Of a stretch of DNA of 45,919 nucleotides, positions 8,100 to 16,097 are shown piece after piece (positions within the stretch are counted from its first letter, which is position 1; every line of letters begins with the position of its first letter). The notes beneath the pieces are model-generated. The model was not told the DNA's origin. It searched no databases and saw nothing but the letters and a program-made list of their open reading frames with translations. A program made the translations under genes and the position numbers. Origin of the DNA: a bacterium (GTDB lineage: Bacteria > Patescibacteriota > Minisyncoccia > UBA6257 > 2-01-FULL-56-20); assembly GCA_021827685.1 (NCBI GenBank), contig JAKAUM010000009.1, forward strand, positions 1 through 45,919, read 5' to 3'.

Positions 8100-8170
8100 C
8101 GGGCCGTAGTATACCGGTAGTACGAGCGCATGGGGTGCGTTTAGACCGGGTTCGATTCCCGGCGGCCCGA
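8100..8170 (+). tRNA. tRNA-Pro (anticodon GGG)
   Basis: Acceptor CGGGCCG/CGGCCCG has the C1-G72 pair typical of bacterial tRNA-Pro. The D-arm is GTAT/GTAC, the anticodon loop ATGGGGT gives GGG, and the T-arm is CCGGG-TTCGATT-CCCGG, with discriminator A. CCA is not encoded. The gene begins on the base after the stop codon of the preceding CDS, so it is probably processed from that transcript; a TAGAAT at 8077-8082 is a weak alternative promoter. Confidence 0.93.
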
Positions 8171-8231
8171 CTATGGACAGTAAGAGTTCTGACTGCGAGC
8201 CGAGCGGCCGGCGTATGGTATCTTATATCCT

Positions 8232-9128
8232 ATGACCGGACAGGAGCGGCAATATTTCGCGCGGGCGAGAAACGAGCGCACCGAGCACATTGTCTACGGC
8301 GCTTTGGCGCGGCGCGAACGGAACCCGAAGAATCGCGCGCTCCTCGAAAAAATGTCCTCGGATGAACATGCCCATTATGAATTCTGGCGGACGCTTTTGC
8401 CGGAGGGCGACAGGGACGCCGTAAGGCCCGATGCGCGGCAGATCGCCCTCATGCCGATTGTGCGCGCCGTATTCGGCCTTACTTTCGCGGCGAAGATCCT
8501 GGAGTCGCATGAAAAAAATTCCATCGAAGAATACGAGCGCATCCTTCCCCTTATCCCGGAAGCGCGGCGCGCCGAGCTCGCGCGCATCATAGAAGACGAG
8601 CGTTCGCATGAACGGTCCCTCCTCGCGGAAATAAAAGAGCGGCGCGTGAGCTATCTCGGATTCGTGGCGCTCGGCCTTTCGGATGCCATTGTGGAAATCA
8701 CGGGCGTGCACGCCGGGTTCCTCGGAGTAACCGGCTCCACGCTCATCGCCGGCATCGCGGGCGTGATCGTGGGATTCTCCGCCGCAATTTCAATGGGCGC
8801 GGCGGCGTACCTCCAAGCGAAACAGGATCCCGCCATCCAGCCCATCCCCTCCGCGTTCATCACGGGCTCCACCTATCTGTGCTCGGTCATTTTCCTCGCG
8901 CTTCCCTATTTCCTCATCCGGACGATGATCGTCGCGTTCGCCATTTCGAGCACGGTCGGCCTGCTTCTTCTCGCCGCATTCACGTTCTACGGCGCCGTCG
9001 TATTCGACCGCCGCTTCATCCGCGAATTCGGCGAATCGGCATCCCTCATGATGGGTACTGCGGGCGCGACGTACCTCCTCGGCGCCGCCGTCGGTTACGC
9101 ATTCCACGTGAACTCGGCGAGCTTCTGA
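8232..9128 (+). CDS. ferritin-like domain fused to VIT1/CCC1 metal transporter
   Basis: Fusions of this kind (as in MbfA) export or sequester Fe/Mn. Residues 1-135 form a four-helix ferritin/rubrerythrin-like unit with carboxylate-His pairs: E45xxH48 (DEHAH) and E123xxH126 (EDERSH), plus Glu residues near 15, 91 and 99-100. Residues 140-298 are the membrane VIT domain with about five segments, opening with LGLSDAIVEITGVHAG and a typical SMGAAAYLQAK stretch. This predicts a diiron sensor or oxidase unit feeding a membrane transporter. TATCTT ends 7 nt before the ATG. The gene lies downstream of tRNA-Pro and stands alone. Confidence 0.9.
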   Translation: MTGQERQYFARARNERTEHIVYGALARRERNPKNRALLEKMSSDEHAHYEFWRTLLPEGDRDAVRPDARQIALMPIVRAVFGLTFAAKILESHEKNSIEEYERILPLIPEARRAELARIIEDERSHERSLLAEIKERRVSYLGFVALGLSDAIVEITGVHAGFLGVTGSTLIAGIAGVIVGFSAAISMGAAAYLQAKQDPAIQPIPSAFITGSTYLCSVIFLALPYFLIRTMIVAFAISSTVGLLLLAAFTFYGAVVFDRRFIREFGESASLMMGTAGATYLLGAAVGYAFHVNSASF

Positions 9129-9164
9129 CCGGACTTCTCCGGACTTCTCGCGTATAATAGTGAT

Positions 9165-9497
9165 ATGGATCTCGCCCAAAAACACTGCGTCCCGTGCGAG
9201 GGCGGCATGCCGCCGCTCCCGCCCGAATCGGTGGCTGATTACATGAAATTCGCGCCCGGCTGGGCGGCATCCTCGGACGCCAAAGAAATTTCACGCGAAT
9301 TCAAATTCAAGGATTTTGCGGGGGCCATGGCCTTCGTCAATAAGGTCGCGGACATTGCGAACGCCGAAGGTCATCATCCGGATATCTATATCTTCTACGA
9401 TACGGTCCGGCTTACGAGCTCCACGCATGCGATCGGCGGCCTTTCGGAAAATGATTTTATTCTTGCGGCGAAGATCAACGCGCTTACGGCGGCGTAG
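9165..9497 (+). CDS. pterin-4a-carbinolamine dehydratase (4a-hydroxytetrahydrobiopterin dehydratase)
   Basis: The enzyme dehydrates 4a-hydroxy-tetrahydrobiopterin; in bacteria with no aromatic hydroxylase it may serve another pterin or molybdopterin role. The 110-residue protein has the family's catalytic signature GHHPDIYI (H70, H71) with the third His at H88 in SSTHAIGGLSENDF and D97. The N-terminus carries CVPCEGG, also common in the family. TATAAT (9153-9158) ends 6 nt before the ATG, consistent with a leaderless mRNA. The upstream 20 bp contain a short direct repeat (CCGGACTTCT twice). A bidirectional terminator follows at 9595-9630. Confidence 0.93.
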   Translation: MDLAQKHCVPCEGGMPPLPPESVADYMKFAPGWAASSDAKEISREFKFKDFAGAMAFVNKVADIANAEGHHPDIYIFYDTVRLTSSTHAIGGLSENDFILAAKINALTAA

Positions 9498-9594
9498 GGA
9501 ATAAGCCAGCTCGGAGTCCGGCCAGCGCAAGGCGCGAGAAAGCGCAACGAGCGCGAACGCGAATAGGAGGGCCGTAGCGAGATGTCTCAGACAA

Positions 9595-9630
9595 AAAAAC
9601 CGGGCCTTAAATAAAAGGCTCGGCTTTTTG
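9595..9630. terminator. bidirectional Rho-independent terminator
   Basis: CCGGGCCTT pairs with AAGGCTCGG across an A/T-rich loop. On the plus strand it is followed by T5 (end of the pterin dehydratase transcript); on the minus strand it is followed by seven T. The minus-strand reading forms the 3' end of the structured RNA at 9595-9747. Confidence 0.85.
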
Positions 9631-9747
9631 CTATCCCGTCCGATCTCTGGCTTGCGCCAAGTGGGTGGGCTCAGGAGCAATCCACGGATTGCAACGCTAA
9701 TCGCCCTCCCGTAATGAGTTATTTGATCCGAGATCTGCGACGGGATA
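9595..9747 (-). ncRNA. structured ncRNA, 6S RNA-like
   Basis: This gap has no gene, but the minus strand holds a complete small-RNA unit. A TATAAT -10 box (9758-9753) places the start near 9747. The RNA begins with UAUCCCGUC (9747-9739), which pairs perfectly with 9640-9632, followed by GAUCUC (9735-9730) pairing with 9647-9642. Inside is a 19-nt unpaired 5' strand (9729-9711), then an 8-nt stem with one mismatch (9710-9703 with 9670-9663) and an apical hairpin (9692-9677). A small GCAA-looped hairpin (9659-9648) sits on the 3' side. A terminator with U7 closes the unit. A rod with a closing stem, an open central bubble, a hairpin on the 3' bubble strand and an apical stem is the 6S RNA layout. 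6S RNA binds sigma-70 RNA polymerase as a promoter mimic. The structure is seen directly; the 6S identity is inference. The unit is about 150 nt, slightly short for 6S. Confidence 0.6.
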
Positions 9748-9752
9748 CGTTT

Positions 9753-9758
9753 ATTATA
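9753..9758 (-). promoter_or_regulatory. -10 box of the structured ncRNA
   Basis: TATAAT on the minus strand ends 6 nt before the first base of the RNA's closing stem. A clear -35 is lacking: TTGATA (9784-9779) would need a 20-bp spacer, so this is supported mainly by its position. Confidence 0.55.
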
Positions 9759-9762
9759 CACC

Positions 9763-9791
9763 TTGAGTTGGGGGTTTGTATCAACTACAAT
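9763..9791 (+). promoter_or_regulatory. promoter of the PEGA-domain gene
   Basis: TTGAGT (9763-9768), 17 bp, TACAAT (9786-9791), ending 9 nt before the ATG at 9801. It overlaps the divergent ncRNA promoter region, so the two may compete. Confidence 0.6.
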
Positions 9792-9800
9792 TCAAGCCGT

Positions 9801-11153
9801 ATGAAGAAACGTACGCGGCGGGCCGTTTTTTATTCATTATTGGCCCTTTTTCCCCTCATCGGGGCGATTGTCGTGCTTTATGCACAGGGGTGGCGCTTTG
9901 ATTTCGCTACGTGGAGGGCGGAGAAGGTCGGCGTGATTCTCGTGCGGCCCTATCCGGCGGACGCCTCTATCACCCTGAACGGAAAGCCGGTGCAAAACCA
10001 GTCAGGATTCCTGTCCCAAACCACCGCCATCACCGGACTCTTCCCGGGAAACTACGCGCTTTCGCTCCGCTCGCCCGGATACCGCAGCTGGAATGAGAAT
10101 GCCCCGGTGGATCCGTCGCTCGTAACCGAATTCGGGGATGCCGTTTTAGTCCCCGATGCGCCCGCGACCACGACGGCCGGCGGCGGCATCGCGGCCTTCG
10201 AGGATACCTCGGACGGAATAGTCCTGCAGATGCCTGACGGGGCAATCATGCTCGGCGGCGACGCCGTCGCGCGCGGCGCGCTTGTCGGCGCGGCGGACGG
10301 AACGGACGGGGCGGCGCCCGCGCTGCCGCAGGCATTCCTCTTCCGGACTTTTTCAGGCAGTTATGAACGCTACGATCTCGCCGCCGCGACCGCCACCGAC
10401 GTTTCTGCGCCGCTCGCGCGCGCAGGCGCGCGAGCGGCGCAGATGGAAACGATCGCGCTCGATCCGTACGACGCGGGCGCGATCATCGCCATCGGCGCGG
10501 ATGGCGCGTGGCGCGTGCGGTCCGGAGAATCCGGCGCGACGCTCATCGCGCGACCGCCGCGCGGCGGAACATTCACCGCGGCGCTCGCGCCTTCGCCCTC
10601 ATTCCTCGCATGGTCGTCCTTCAATCCGGTCGCGGACAGCTCCGCCGCCGAAATCTACGACCAAGGGTCCGGCGCGGTCGTCGCAACCACTTCGGCGCTC
10701 TCCGGAAAAACCGTTTCGCTCGGATGGATTTCCCCTTCTCTCCTCGGCATCCTTCAAAACGACGGGGCGCTTTATGAATACGACCTGAACGCCCGCGCAA
10801 CGAAAAGAATCGCCGGCGACGTAAGGCAGTTTGCCGCCGCGCCGGACGGTTCCGCGATCGCCGCGCTCGAAAAAAACAGCTTGGAAATCCTTCCCCTCAC
10901 GGACGCCGCGACGTACCACCGGTTCAATCTTCCGGACGCCGCGACCGCGCTCCAGGCCATCTGGTACGGGGACTCCGCCCACCTCTTCATCGCCTACCCC
11001 GGCTCCGTCTCTTTCTTGGACCTCGAGGATGCCGGCCTCCGCAACTTCATATCTGTCGCAAAAGGGAACGACCCTATTTACAATTCTCAAGAAAATGTTC
11101 TTTATCTCCTGAATGGCGCCCGAAAACTGGAGCAGTTTGACTTCCCAAGCTGA
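9801..11153 (+). CDS. membrane-anchored PEGA-domain protein with propeller-like repeats
   Basis: I chose the ATG at 9801 (450 residues) because a promoter ends 9 nt upstream; an earlier in-frame ATG at 9714 lies inside the ncRNA. A basic N-terminus (MKKRTRR) and one hydrophobic segment (residues 8-28) anchor it with the rest outside. Residues 42-118 form a PEGA domain (VRPYPADASITLNG, then GLFPGNYALSLRSPGY). PEGA domains are small extracytoplasmic beta sandwiches often fused to other surface modules. From about 130 the protein consists of repeated beta segments with SxxxAWSS and GxxLxEYDL patterns, suggestive of a WD40-like propeller. The likely role is an envelope scaffold or binding protein; no enzyme motif is visible. 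Confidence 0.8.
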   Translation: MKKRTRRAVFYSLLALFPLIGAIVVLYAQGWRFDFATWRAEKVGVILVRPYPADASITLNGKPVQNQSGFLSQTTAITGLFPGNYALSLRSPGYRSWNENAPVDPSLVTEFGDAVLVPDAPATTTAGGGIAAFEDTSDGIVLQMPDGAIMLGGDAVARGALVGAADGTDGAAPALPQAFLFRTFSGSYERYDLAAATATDVSAPLARAGARAAQMETIALDPYDAGAIIAIGADGAWRVRSGESGATLIARPPRGGTFTAALAPSPSFLAWSSFNPVADSSAAEIYDQGSGAVVATTSALSGKTVSLGWISPSLLGILQNDGALYEYDLNARATKRIAGDVRQFAAAPDGSAIAALEKNSLEILPLTDAATYHRFNLPDAATALQAIWYGDSAHLFIAYPGSVSFLDLEDAGLRNFISVAKGNDPIYNSQENVLYLLNGARKLEQFDFPS

Positions 11154-11250
11154 TCGTGCCGTAAAAACGGTTATGCACACCTTCCGCTTGCCGAGGCAGG
11201 TTGGTAAAATGTCCTTACGTCGAAATTAAAATTAAATTAAACGGAACGAT

Positions 11251-13539
11251 ATGATCTTCGGGAAGCATGAGTTCGCGGAAGTGCGCAAAAGGGATGGCCG
11301 AGTCGTGCCATTCGACAGCCGAAAAATAACGAGCGCGGTCGCGAAGGCGATGCACGTGACGGGAGAGGCGAGGTCGCTCGAGGATGCGGAGAAAGTTTCC
11401 GAACAGGTGACCGCCGCCCTCTCTAAAAAATTCCCGAAAGAACACGTTCCTTCGATCGAGGAAGTCCAGGATGCCGTGGAAACCCAGCTCATCCTCATGG
11501 ATTATCCTAAAACGGCGAAGGCATACATCCTTTACCGTAAAGACCGTGCCGAAATACGCGAGAAAAAGCGCGAGATACCCGATCGCGTAAAAGAGCTCGC
11601 CGAAGAGAGCAAAAAATATTTCCGGAACCAGCTTGCGGAGTTCGTCTACTACCGCACCTACTCGCGGTGGATCCCCGAAGAAGGCCGGCGCGAAACTTGG
11701 ATCGAAACGGTGGACCGCTACATGGGCTTCATGCGCGAGAATCTCGGCGACAAGCTTACCGAAGCGGAGTACGCCGAAGTGCGCGAGGGAATCTTGCGGC
11801 AGGAAGCGATGCCCTCCATGCGGCTCCTCCAGTTCGCGGGAAAAGCGGCGCGCGCGACGAATGTCGCCGCATTCAACTGCTCCTTCACGGCGCCCACGAA
11901 GCTCGAGGACTTCGCCGAGATGATGTACATCTCAATGTGCGGCACGGGCGTCGGCTTCTCCGTGGAGAGCCAGTACGTGCAACAGCTTCCGCAGATCAAG
12001 CGGCAGACCGGGAAAAAAATGCCCGCGTACGTCGTGGACGACAGCAAGGAAGGATGGTGCGACGCGCTGACCCTCGGATTGAAAACGTGGTTCGGCGGAA
12101 AAGACGTCGACTTTGATTTCTCCCGCCTGCGTCCCGCGGGCGCGCGCCTCTCCACGATGGGAGGAAAAAGCTCCGGCCCCGAACCGCTTCGCGCGCTCCT
12201 TTCCTTTGCGCGCGCCAAAGTGCTCTCGCGGCAGGGCCGCCGCCTTTCGAATATCGACGTGCACGACATCTGCTGCAAGATCGGCGAAGTGGTCGTGGCG
12301 GGCGGCGTGCGGCGGAGCGCGATGATTTCGCTTTCCGACCTCGACGATCCGGATATGCGCGCGGCGAAAACCGGCCAGTTCTGGATGACGAACCCCCAGC
12401 GGTCCATGGCGAACAATTCCGCCGTCTATACGGAGCGGCCTTCCGCCACGCAGTTCCTCGAAGAATGGCTTTCCCTTGCAAAAAGCGGCACCGGCGAGCG
12501 GGGAATATTCAACCGCGGCGGACTTGCCACCCAGCTTCCCGCGCGGCGGGTGAAGTTCCTCAAGGAGGCGATCCAGGGGGTCGGTACGAACCCGTGCGGC
12601 GAAATCATCCTCCAGCCGAAGGAGTTCTGCAATCTCTCGGAAATCGTCGCGCGCGCCGAAGACACCGAGGAAACGCTCGCGAGGAAAATGCGCCTTGCCG
12701 CGATCCTTGGAACCTACCAATCCACGCTTACGAATTTCCCCTATCTTTCGAAAGAATGGAAGAAGCACTGCGACGCGGAACGGCTCCTCGGCATTTCCAT
12801 CACCGGCCAGTGGGACTGCCGCGCGGTGCGCGACGAAGCCGTCCTCCGGAAGCTTCGCGACCGCGCCCTCGAGGTGAATGCCGAATATGCGAAGCGCTTC
12901 GGCATCGAGCCCTCCATGGCGATTACGTGCGTGAAGCCGTCAGGCAATCTCTCGCAGACGGTGGACTCCTCTTCCGGGCTTCACCCGCGGCACGCGCGCT
13001 ACTACATCCGCCGCGTGAGGATCGCCGCAACCGATTCGCTCTTCCAGATGATGAAAGACCAGAAGGTCCCCTACTTCCCGGAAGTCGGGCAATCGCTCTC
13101 TTCGGCGAATACCTACGTCCTCGAGTTTCCGGTGGCCTCGCCGGAAGGAGCCGTCACGAAAGACGACCTCTCGGCGCTCGACCAGCTCGAATACTGGCGC
13201 AAGGTGAAGGAAAGCTATACCGAACACAACCCGTCAGTCACGATTTCGGTCGGCGAGAATGAATGGATCGATGTCGCAGACTGGCTCTACAATCACTGGG
13301 ACATGACCGGCGGCCTTTCCTTCCTGCCGCGCGAAGATCACGCATATCTCCTTGCGCCCTACGAAGCGATCTCCGAACAGCGCTACCGCGAACTGACGGC
13401 GAAGATGCCGCAAATCGACTTCTCCCAGATCCTGCTCTACGAAAAGGAAGACACGATGGACGCAAAACAGGAACTCGCCTGCGCAAGCGGCGTCTGTTCC
13501 ATAGACGACGTCCCCGCGGAAGCGGCGGCGGCGAAATAG
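11251..13539 (+). CDS. nrdJ: adenosylcobalamin-dependent ribonucleoside-triphosphate reductase (class II)
   Basis: This enzyme makes deoxyribonucleotides from ribonucleotides using a B12-derived radical. Residues 1-95 form an ATP-cone regulatory domain (VRKRDGRVVPFDSRKI). The catalytic barrel shows NCSFTA with C210, the active-site motif NPCGEI (N447, C449, E451) and FCNLSE with C460. C210 and C460 would be the disulfide pair and C449 the thiyl radical. The C-terminal tail ACASGVCSID (C745, C750) is the re-reducing pair. Length (762) and motif spacing match the monomeric Lactobacillus-type RTPR. A TAAAAT at 11205-11210 is the best -10. The leader is only about 35 nt, too short for a cobalamin riboswitch. 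No intein is present. Confidence 0.95.
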   Translation: MIFGKHEFAEVRKRDGRVVPFDSRKITSAVAKAMHVTGEARSLEDAEKVSEQVTAALSKKFPKEHVPSIEEVQDAVETQLILMDYPKTAKAYILYRKDRAEIREKKREIPDRVKELAEESKKYFRNQLAEFVYYRTYSRWIPEEGRRETWIETVDRYMGFMRENLGDKLTEAEYAEVREGILRQEAMPSMRLLQFAGKAARATNVAAFNCSFTAPTKLEDFAEMMYISMCGTGVGFSVESQYVQQLPQIKRQTGKKMPAYVVDDSKEGWCDALTLGLKTWFGGKDVDFDFSRLRPAGARLSTMGGKSSGPEPLRALLSFARAKVLSRQGRRLSNIDVHDICCKIGEVVVAGGVRRSAMISLSDLDDPDMRAAKTGQFWMTNPQRSMANNSAVYTERPSATQFLEEWLSLAKSGTGERGIFNRGGLATQLPARRVKFLKEAIQGVGTNPCGEIILQPKEFCNLSEIVARAEDTEETLARKMRLAAILGTYQSTLTNFPYLSKEWKKHCDAERLLGISITGQWDCRAVRDEAVLRKLRDRALEVNAEYAKRFGIEPSMAITCVKPSGNLSQTVDSSSGLHPRHARYYIRRVRIAATDSLFQMMKDQKVPYFPEVGQSLSSANTYVLEFPVASPEGAVTKDDLSALDQLEYWRKVKESYTEHNPSVTISVGENEWIDVADWLYNHWDMTGGLSFLPREDHAYLLAPYEAISEQRYRELTAKMPQIDFSQILLYEKEDTMDAKQELACASGVCSIDDVPAEAAAAK

Positions 13540-13558
13540 GCCCGAAGCCCGCGACTAT

Positions 13559-14098
13559 TTATCGGATTTCTTCCGAAGGCGCTTTTGCCCGGGCTTGGAC
13601 GCGGCCGAGATGCCTGCGTACGTGCATATATTCGTGCGCGATGAGCGCGATGACAAGCACGTCGACTATCGTCACGATCCAGAGAAAAAGGGAATACGAC
13701 AGATTCAGTTGATAGAGCTCGTACGCGACGAACGCGGCGAATGCGGCGATCGCCGCAGGATACGCCCAAAGCTTCCCCTTCCAAAGGCCCGCCACGAGGA
13801 ACATCTTGACGAGACCGTGCGCGACGAGAAGGGTGCCGACATAAGCCCCGAGCCCCGCGGTCAGGCTCCGGGTCGTATGGAGGAGGACGTGCGCGAGCCA
13901 GTCCTTCGGATCCTCCGCAAGCTCGCCGCGGAACAGGCCTCCGACGAATCCATTGAGCGCCGCGGGCGTAAGAAACCATAAAAGGACCCCCGCCGCGAGC
14001 TCCAGCGTGCCGTCGATGCCCTTTAAAACGATTCCCAGTTCGAAGAGGTCGTGCAGGCCTCTTTCCTCTTTTTCCTTGTTGATGCGGATAATATTCAT
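13559..14098 (-). CDS. DUF2127 family membrane protein
   Basis: The 179-residue protein starts at 14098, where its ATG shares one base with the TAA of the upstream methyltransferase gene (TAATG), implying translational coupling. A longer upstream reading frame only shadows that gene. It opens with a charged stretch (RINKEKEERGLHDLF) and the family-typical LGIVLKGIDGTLELAAG. It then has four hydrophobic segments and a His-containing C-terminus (IALIAHEYMHVRRHLG). DUF2127 proteins have no established function. It converges on nrdJ with a 19-bp gap and no visible terminator. Confidence 0.85.
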   Translation of the reverse strand: MNIIRINKEKEERGLHDLFELGIVLKGIDGTLELAAGVLLWFLTPAALNGFVGGLFRGELAEDPKDWLAHVLLHTTRSLTAGLGAYVGTLLVAHGLVKMFLVAGLWKGKLWAYPAAIAAFAAFVAYELYQLNLSYSLFLWIVTIVDVLVIALIAHEYMHVRRHLGRVQARAKAPSEEIR

Positions 14099-14700
14099 TA
14101 CCAAATATACGGGATAAAGGCCTTGGTGCCCCGGCGGTATTCGCGGTATTCGCGGGGGAACTGCGCTTCCATGATCCGCTCTTCGGCCCGTATGCGCCAG
14201 ACGAACACGGCGCCGGCGGCCGCGAGCGCGACGAACCATGCCGGCCCCTGCGCCAGCGCCGTCCCGAATACCGCCGCGAAGATGCCCGTATAGATAGGAT
14301 GGCGCACGAACCGGTACGGCCCGGCCGTTACGAGCTCATGGCCCTCTTTCAGCGACGGATAAGGGCTCCAGTTCCGGCCGAGGTGGCTCCGCGCCCATAT
14401 GGCGAAACCGATGCCCGCGGCGGCGATTGCCGCGCCGAGATACCGCACGGCGGGCGGAAATCCTCCGGGAGGAGCAGCTTCGAAAATCCCGCCCGGCTGC
14501 GCGGCGCCGCCCGTACGGTAGGCAAGCTCGCTCATGGTCCACACGACGAAGGCAATGAGGGCGATGCGGAACCACGCGCGATGGGCGCGCGAAATATTTC
14601 CGCCGTCGCGGATATTCCTTTTCACATTGAATGCGGAAACGGCCCAATACGCGGCAAAAACGATCCAGATTGCCGCGAGTACGGATCCGGCGGATAGCAT
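14098..14700 (-). CDS. isoprenylcysteine carboxyl methyltransferase (ICMT/PEMT)-family membrane protein
   Basis: This 200-residue protein has about five hydrophobic segments. It carries the C-terminal SAM-binding signature of the ICMT/phospholipid methyltransferase superfamily: GPYRFVRHPIYTGIF near residues 128-142 and EERIMEAQFPREYREY near 173-188. Bacterial members usually methylate lipids or small molecules rather than prenyl-cysteine, and the substrate cannot be read here. On the minus strand TAATAT (14712-14707) ends 6 nt before its ATG. It is translationally coupled to the DUF2127 gene, so the two probably form an envelope operon. Confidence 0.87.
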   Translation of the reverse strand: MLSAGSVLAAIWIVFAAYWAVSAFNVKRNIRDGGNISRAHRAWFRIALIAFVVWTMSELAYRTGGAAQPGGIFEAAPPGGFPPAVRYLGAAIAAAGIGFAIWARSHLGRNWSPYPSLKEGHELVTAGPYRFVRHPIYTGIFAAVFGTALAQGPAWFVALAAAGAVFVWRIRAEERIMEAQFPREYREYRRGTKAFIPYIW

Positions 14701-14805
14701 CGTTTCATATTACTCCCCCGATATCCGTTTCGTCCATGCGGCAAGCCGCATCCCGCGCGGCTTCCCGCAGCGGCCCGGGCCGCAAGAGTATGATATGATA
14801 TCTGA

Positions 14806-15279
14806 ATGGCGGACGCGGTTATCATATTCATCGCCCAGTATCTCTACCTTTTCGTTCTCCTCCTCGGCGCCGTATTTTTCTTCCGCGCGCCGCGCAGCGA
14901 ATGGAAGCGGCTCATCGTCTGCGGCGCGGTCGTCGCGGCGCTCGCATTCATCGCGTCGCGCATCGCGGCATTCTTCTATTACGACCCGCGGCCTTTCGTC
15001 GTCGGCCGATTTACCCCACTTTTCCCCCACGCAGCCGATAACGGGTTCCCCTCGGATCATGCGCTCCTCACGGGCGCAATCGCGACGGTGATCTATCTTT
15101 TCAATAAGAAATGGAGTATCGCCTTCTGGGCGCTCGCCTTTCTTATCGGCTGGGCGCGCGTCGCAAGCGGCGTACACCATGCCGCCGACATCGCAGGGAG
15201 CTTCGCCATCGCCATCGCCTCCGGCGCCGTCTATTATTTCTTTATTGGCCGGAAAAGGACGCCTGAATTGGCCCGGTAG
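14806..15279 (+). CDS. PAP2-family phosphatase, probable undecaprenyl-diphosphatase
   Basis: PAP2 enzymes dephosphorylate lipid phosphates; bacterial BcrC-type members recycle undecaprenyl diphosphate for wall synthesis. The 157-residue protein has four or five membrane segments. The three phosphatase motifs are visible: DPRP (R62, P63), FPSDH (82-85, with PSDH instead of the commoner PSGH) and R118...GVHHAAD (H124, D128). The start is fixed by TATGAT (14794-14799) ending 6 nt upstream. Its last 46 bp overlap the tail of the metal-ABC permease gene on the other strand, an unusual convergent overlap. Confidence 0.9.
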   Translation: MADAVIIFIAQYLYLFVLLLGAVFFFRAPRSEWKRLIVCGAVVAALAFIASRIAAFFYYDPRPFVVGRFTPLFPHAADNGFPSDHALLTGAIATVIYLFNKKWSIAFWALAFLIGWARVASGVHHAADIAGSFAIAIASGAVYYFFIGRKRTPELAR

Positions 15280-16097
15280 AACCTCGACGCGACGTACACC
15301 AGGAACGTCACGCTCGCAATGAAGAAACTCACCGGATACGGCGTATAGAACGATATGAAAATGCCGAACCAGGTGGCGAGAAGCGCGATGAGCACCGAAA
15401 CGAGGATGCCCCGCAGAGGCCGCTGAGTCATCTGCTGGGCCGCGGCGGCGGGCGTCACCATAAGCGCGAATATAAGAAGCACGCCGACCACCTGAACCGC
15501 CATCGAGGTCGCAACGGCGATGAGAAGCATGAAGATCACCCCTATCCAGAAGATGGAGACCCCCTTCGCCTCCGCCACGTCTTCATCGAGCGACGCGAAA
15601 AGGAGCGGGCGGTAAATCAAGGCGATCGTGGCGAGGATCACGGCCGCGGCGGCGAGCGTAAGGAGCACGTCGCCCCGCGAAACGCCCAGCACTTCCCCGA
15701 AAAGGAGCGAGTACGCCTCGGTGGCATAGCCGGAGTACAGGCTGATAAAGAGCACTCCGAGGCCGAGCATGAACGCGAGCACCGCGCCGATTTGGACGTC
15801 GCGCTCGGAAGCTCTGCGGCCGAGCGTCGCCATGGCGACCCCGCCGCCGCTCGTAAAGAGGAGCAGTCCCGCGACCGGGTTCACGCCGAGGAGCACCGCG
15901 CCCGCCGCGCCGGCAAACCCGATATGCGAGAGCGCGTGCGCGGCGAACGATGACCGGCGGATGACGACGAAATAGCCGACGATGCCCGCGACGACCGCGA
16001 CGACCGTTCCCGCCTCGAAGGCGTGGCGCATGAAATCGTACGCAAGCATGGCCTGCAAGTCGGCGATAATATTGAAGCTGAATGCGGTGCTATTCAT
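15234..16097 (-). CDS. metal ABC transporter permease, ZnuB/MntB type
   Basis: This is the membrane subunit of a zinc/manganese importer. The 287-residue protein has about eight hydrophobic segments and the family hallmarks HALSHIGFAGAAGA near residue 55 and VGVLLIFALMVTPAAAA near residue 210. Its ATG overlaps the end of the ATPase gene by 8 nt (16090-16097), so the two are translationally coupled. Gene order on the minus strand is binding protein, ATPase, permease. Its 3' end overlaps the PAP2 gene by 46 bp. Confidence 0.92.
   Translation of the reverse strand: MNSTAFSFNIIADLQAMLAYDFMRHAFEAGTVVAVVAGIVGYFVVIRRSSFAAHALSHIGFAGAAGAVLLGVNPVAGLLLFTSGGGVAMATLGRRASERDVQIGAVLAFMLGLGVLFISLYSGYATEAYSLLFGEVLGVSRGDVLLTLAAAAVILATIALIYRPLLFASLDEDVAEAKGVSIFWIGVIFMLLIAVATSMAVQVVGVLLIFALMVTPAAAAQQMTQRPLRGILVSVLIALLATWFGIFISFYTPYPVSFFIASVTFLVYVASRFYRANSGVLFRPIKK

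Noticed and set aside
9714-9800. Upstream extension of the PEGA-domain ORF
   Set aside because: Lies inside the ncRNA and before the promoter whose -10 precedes the ATG at 9801.
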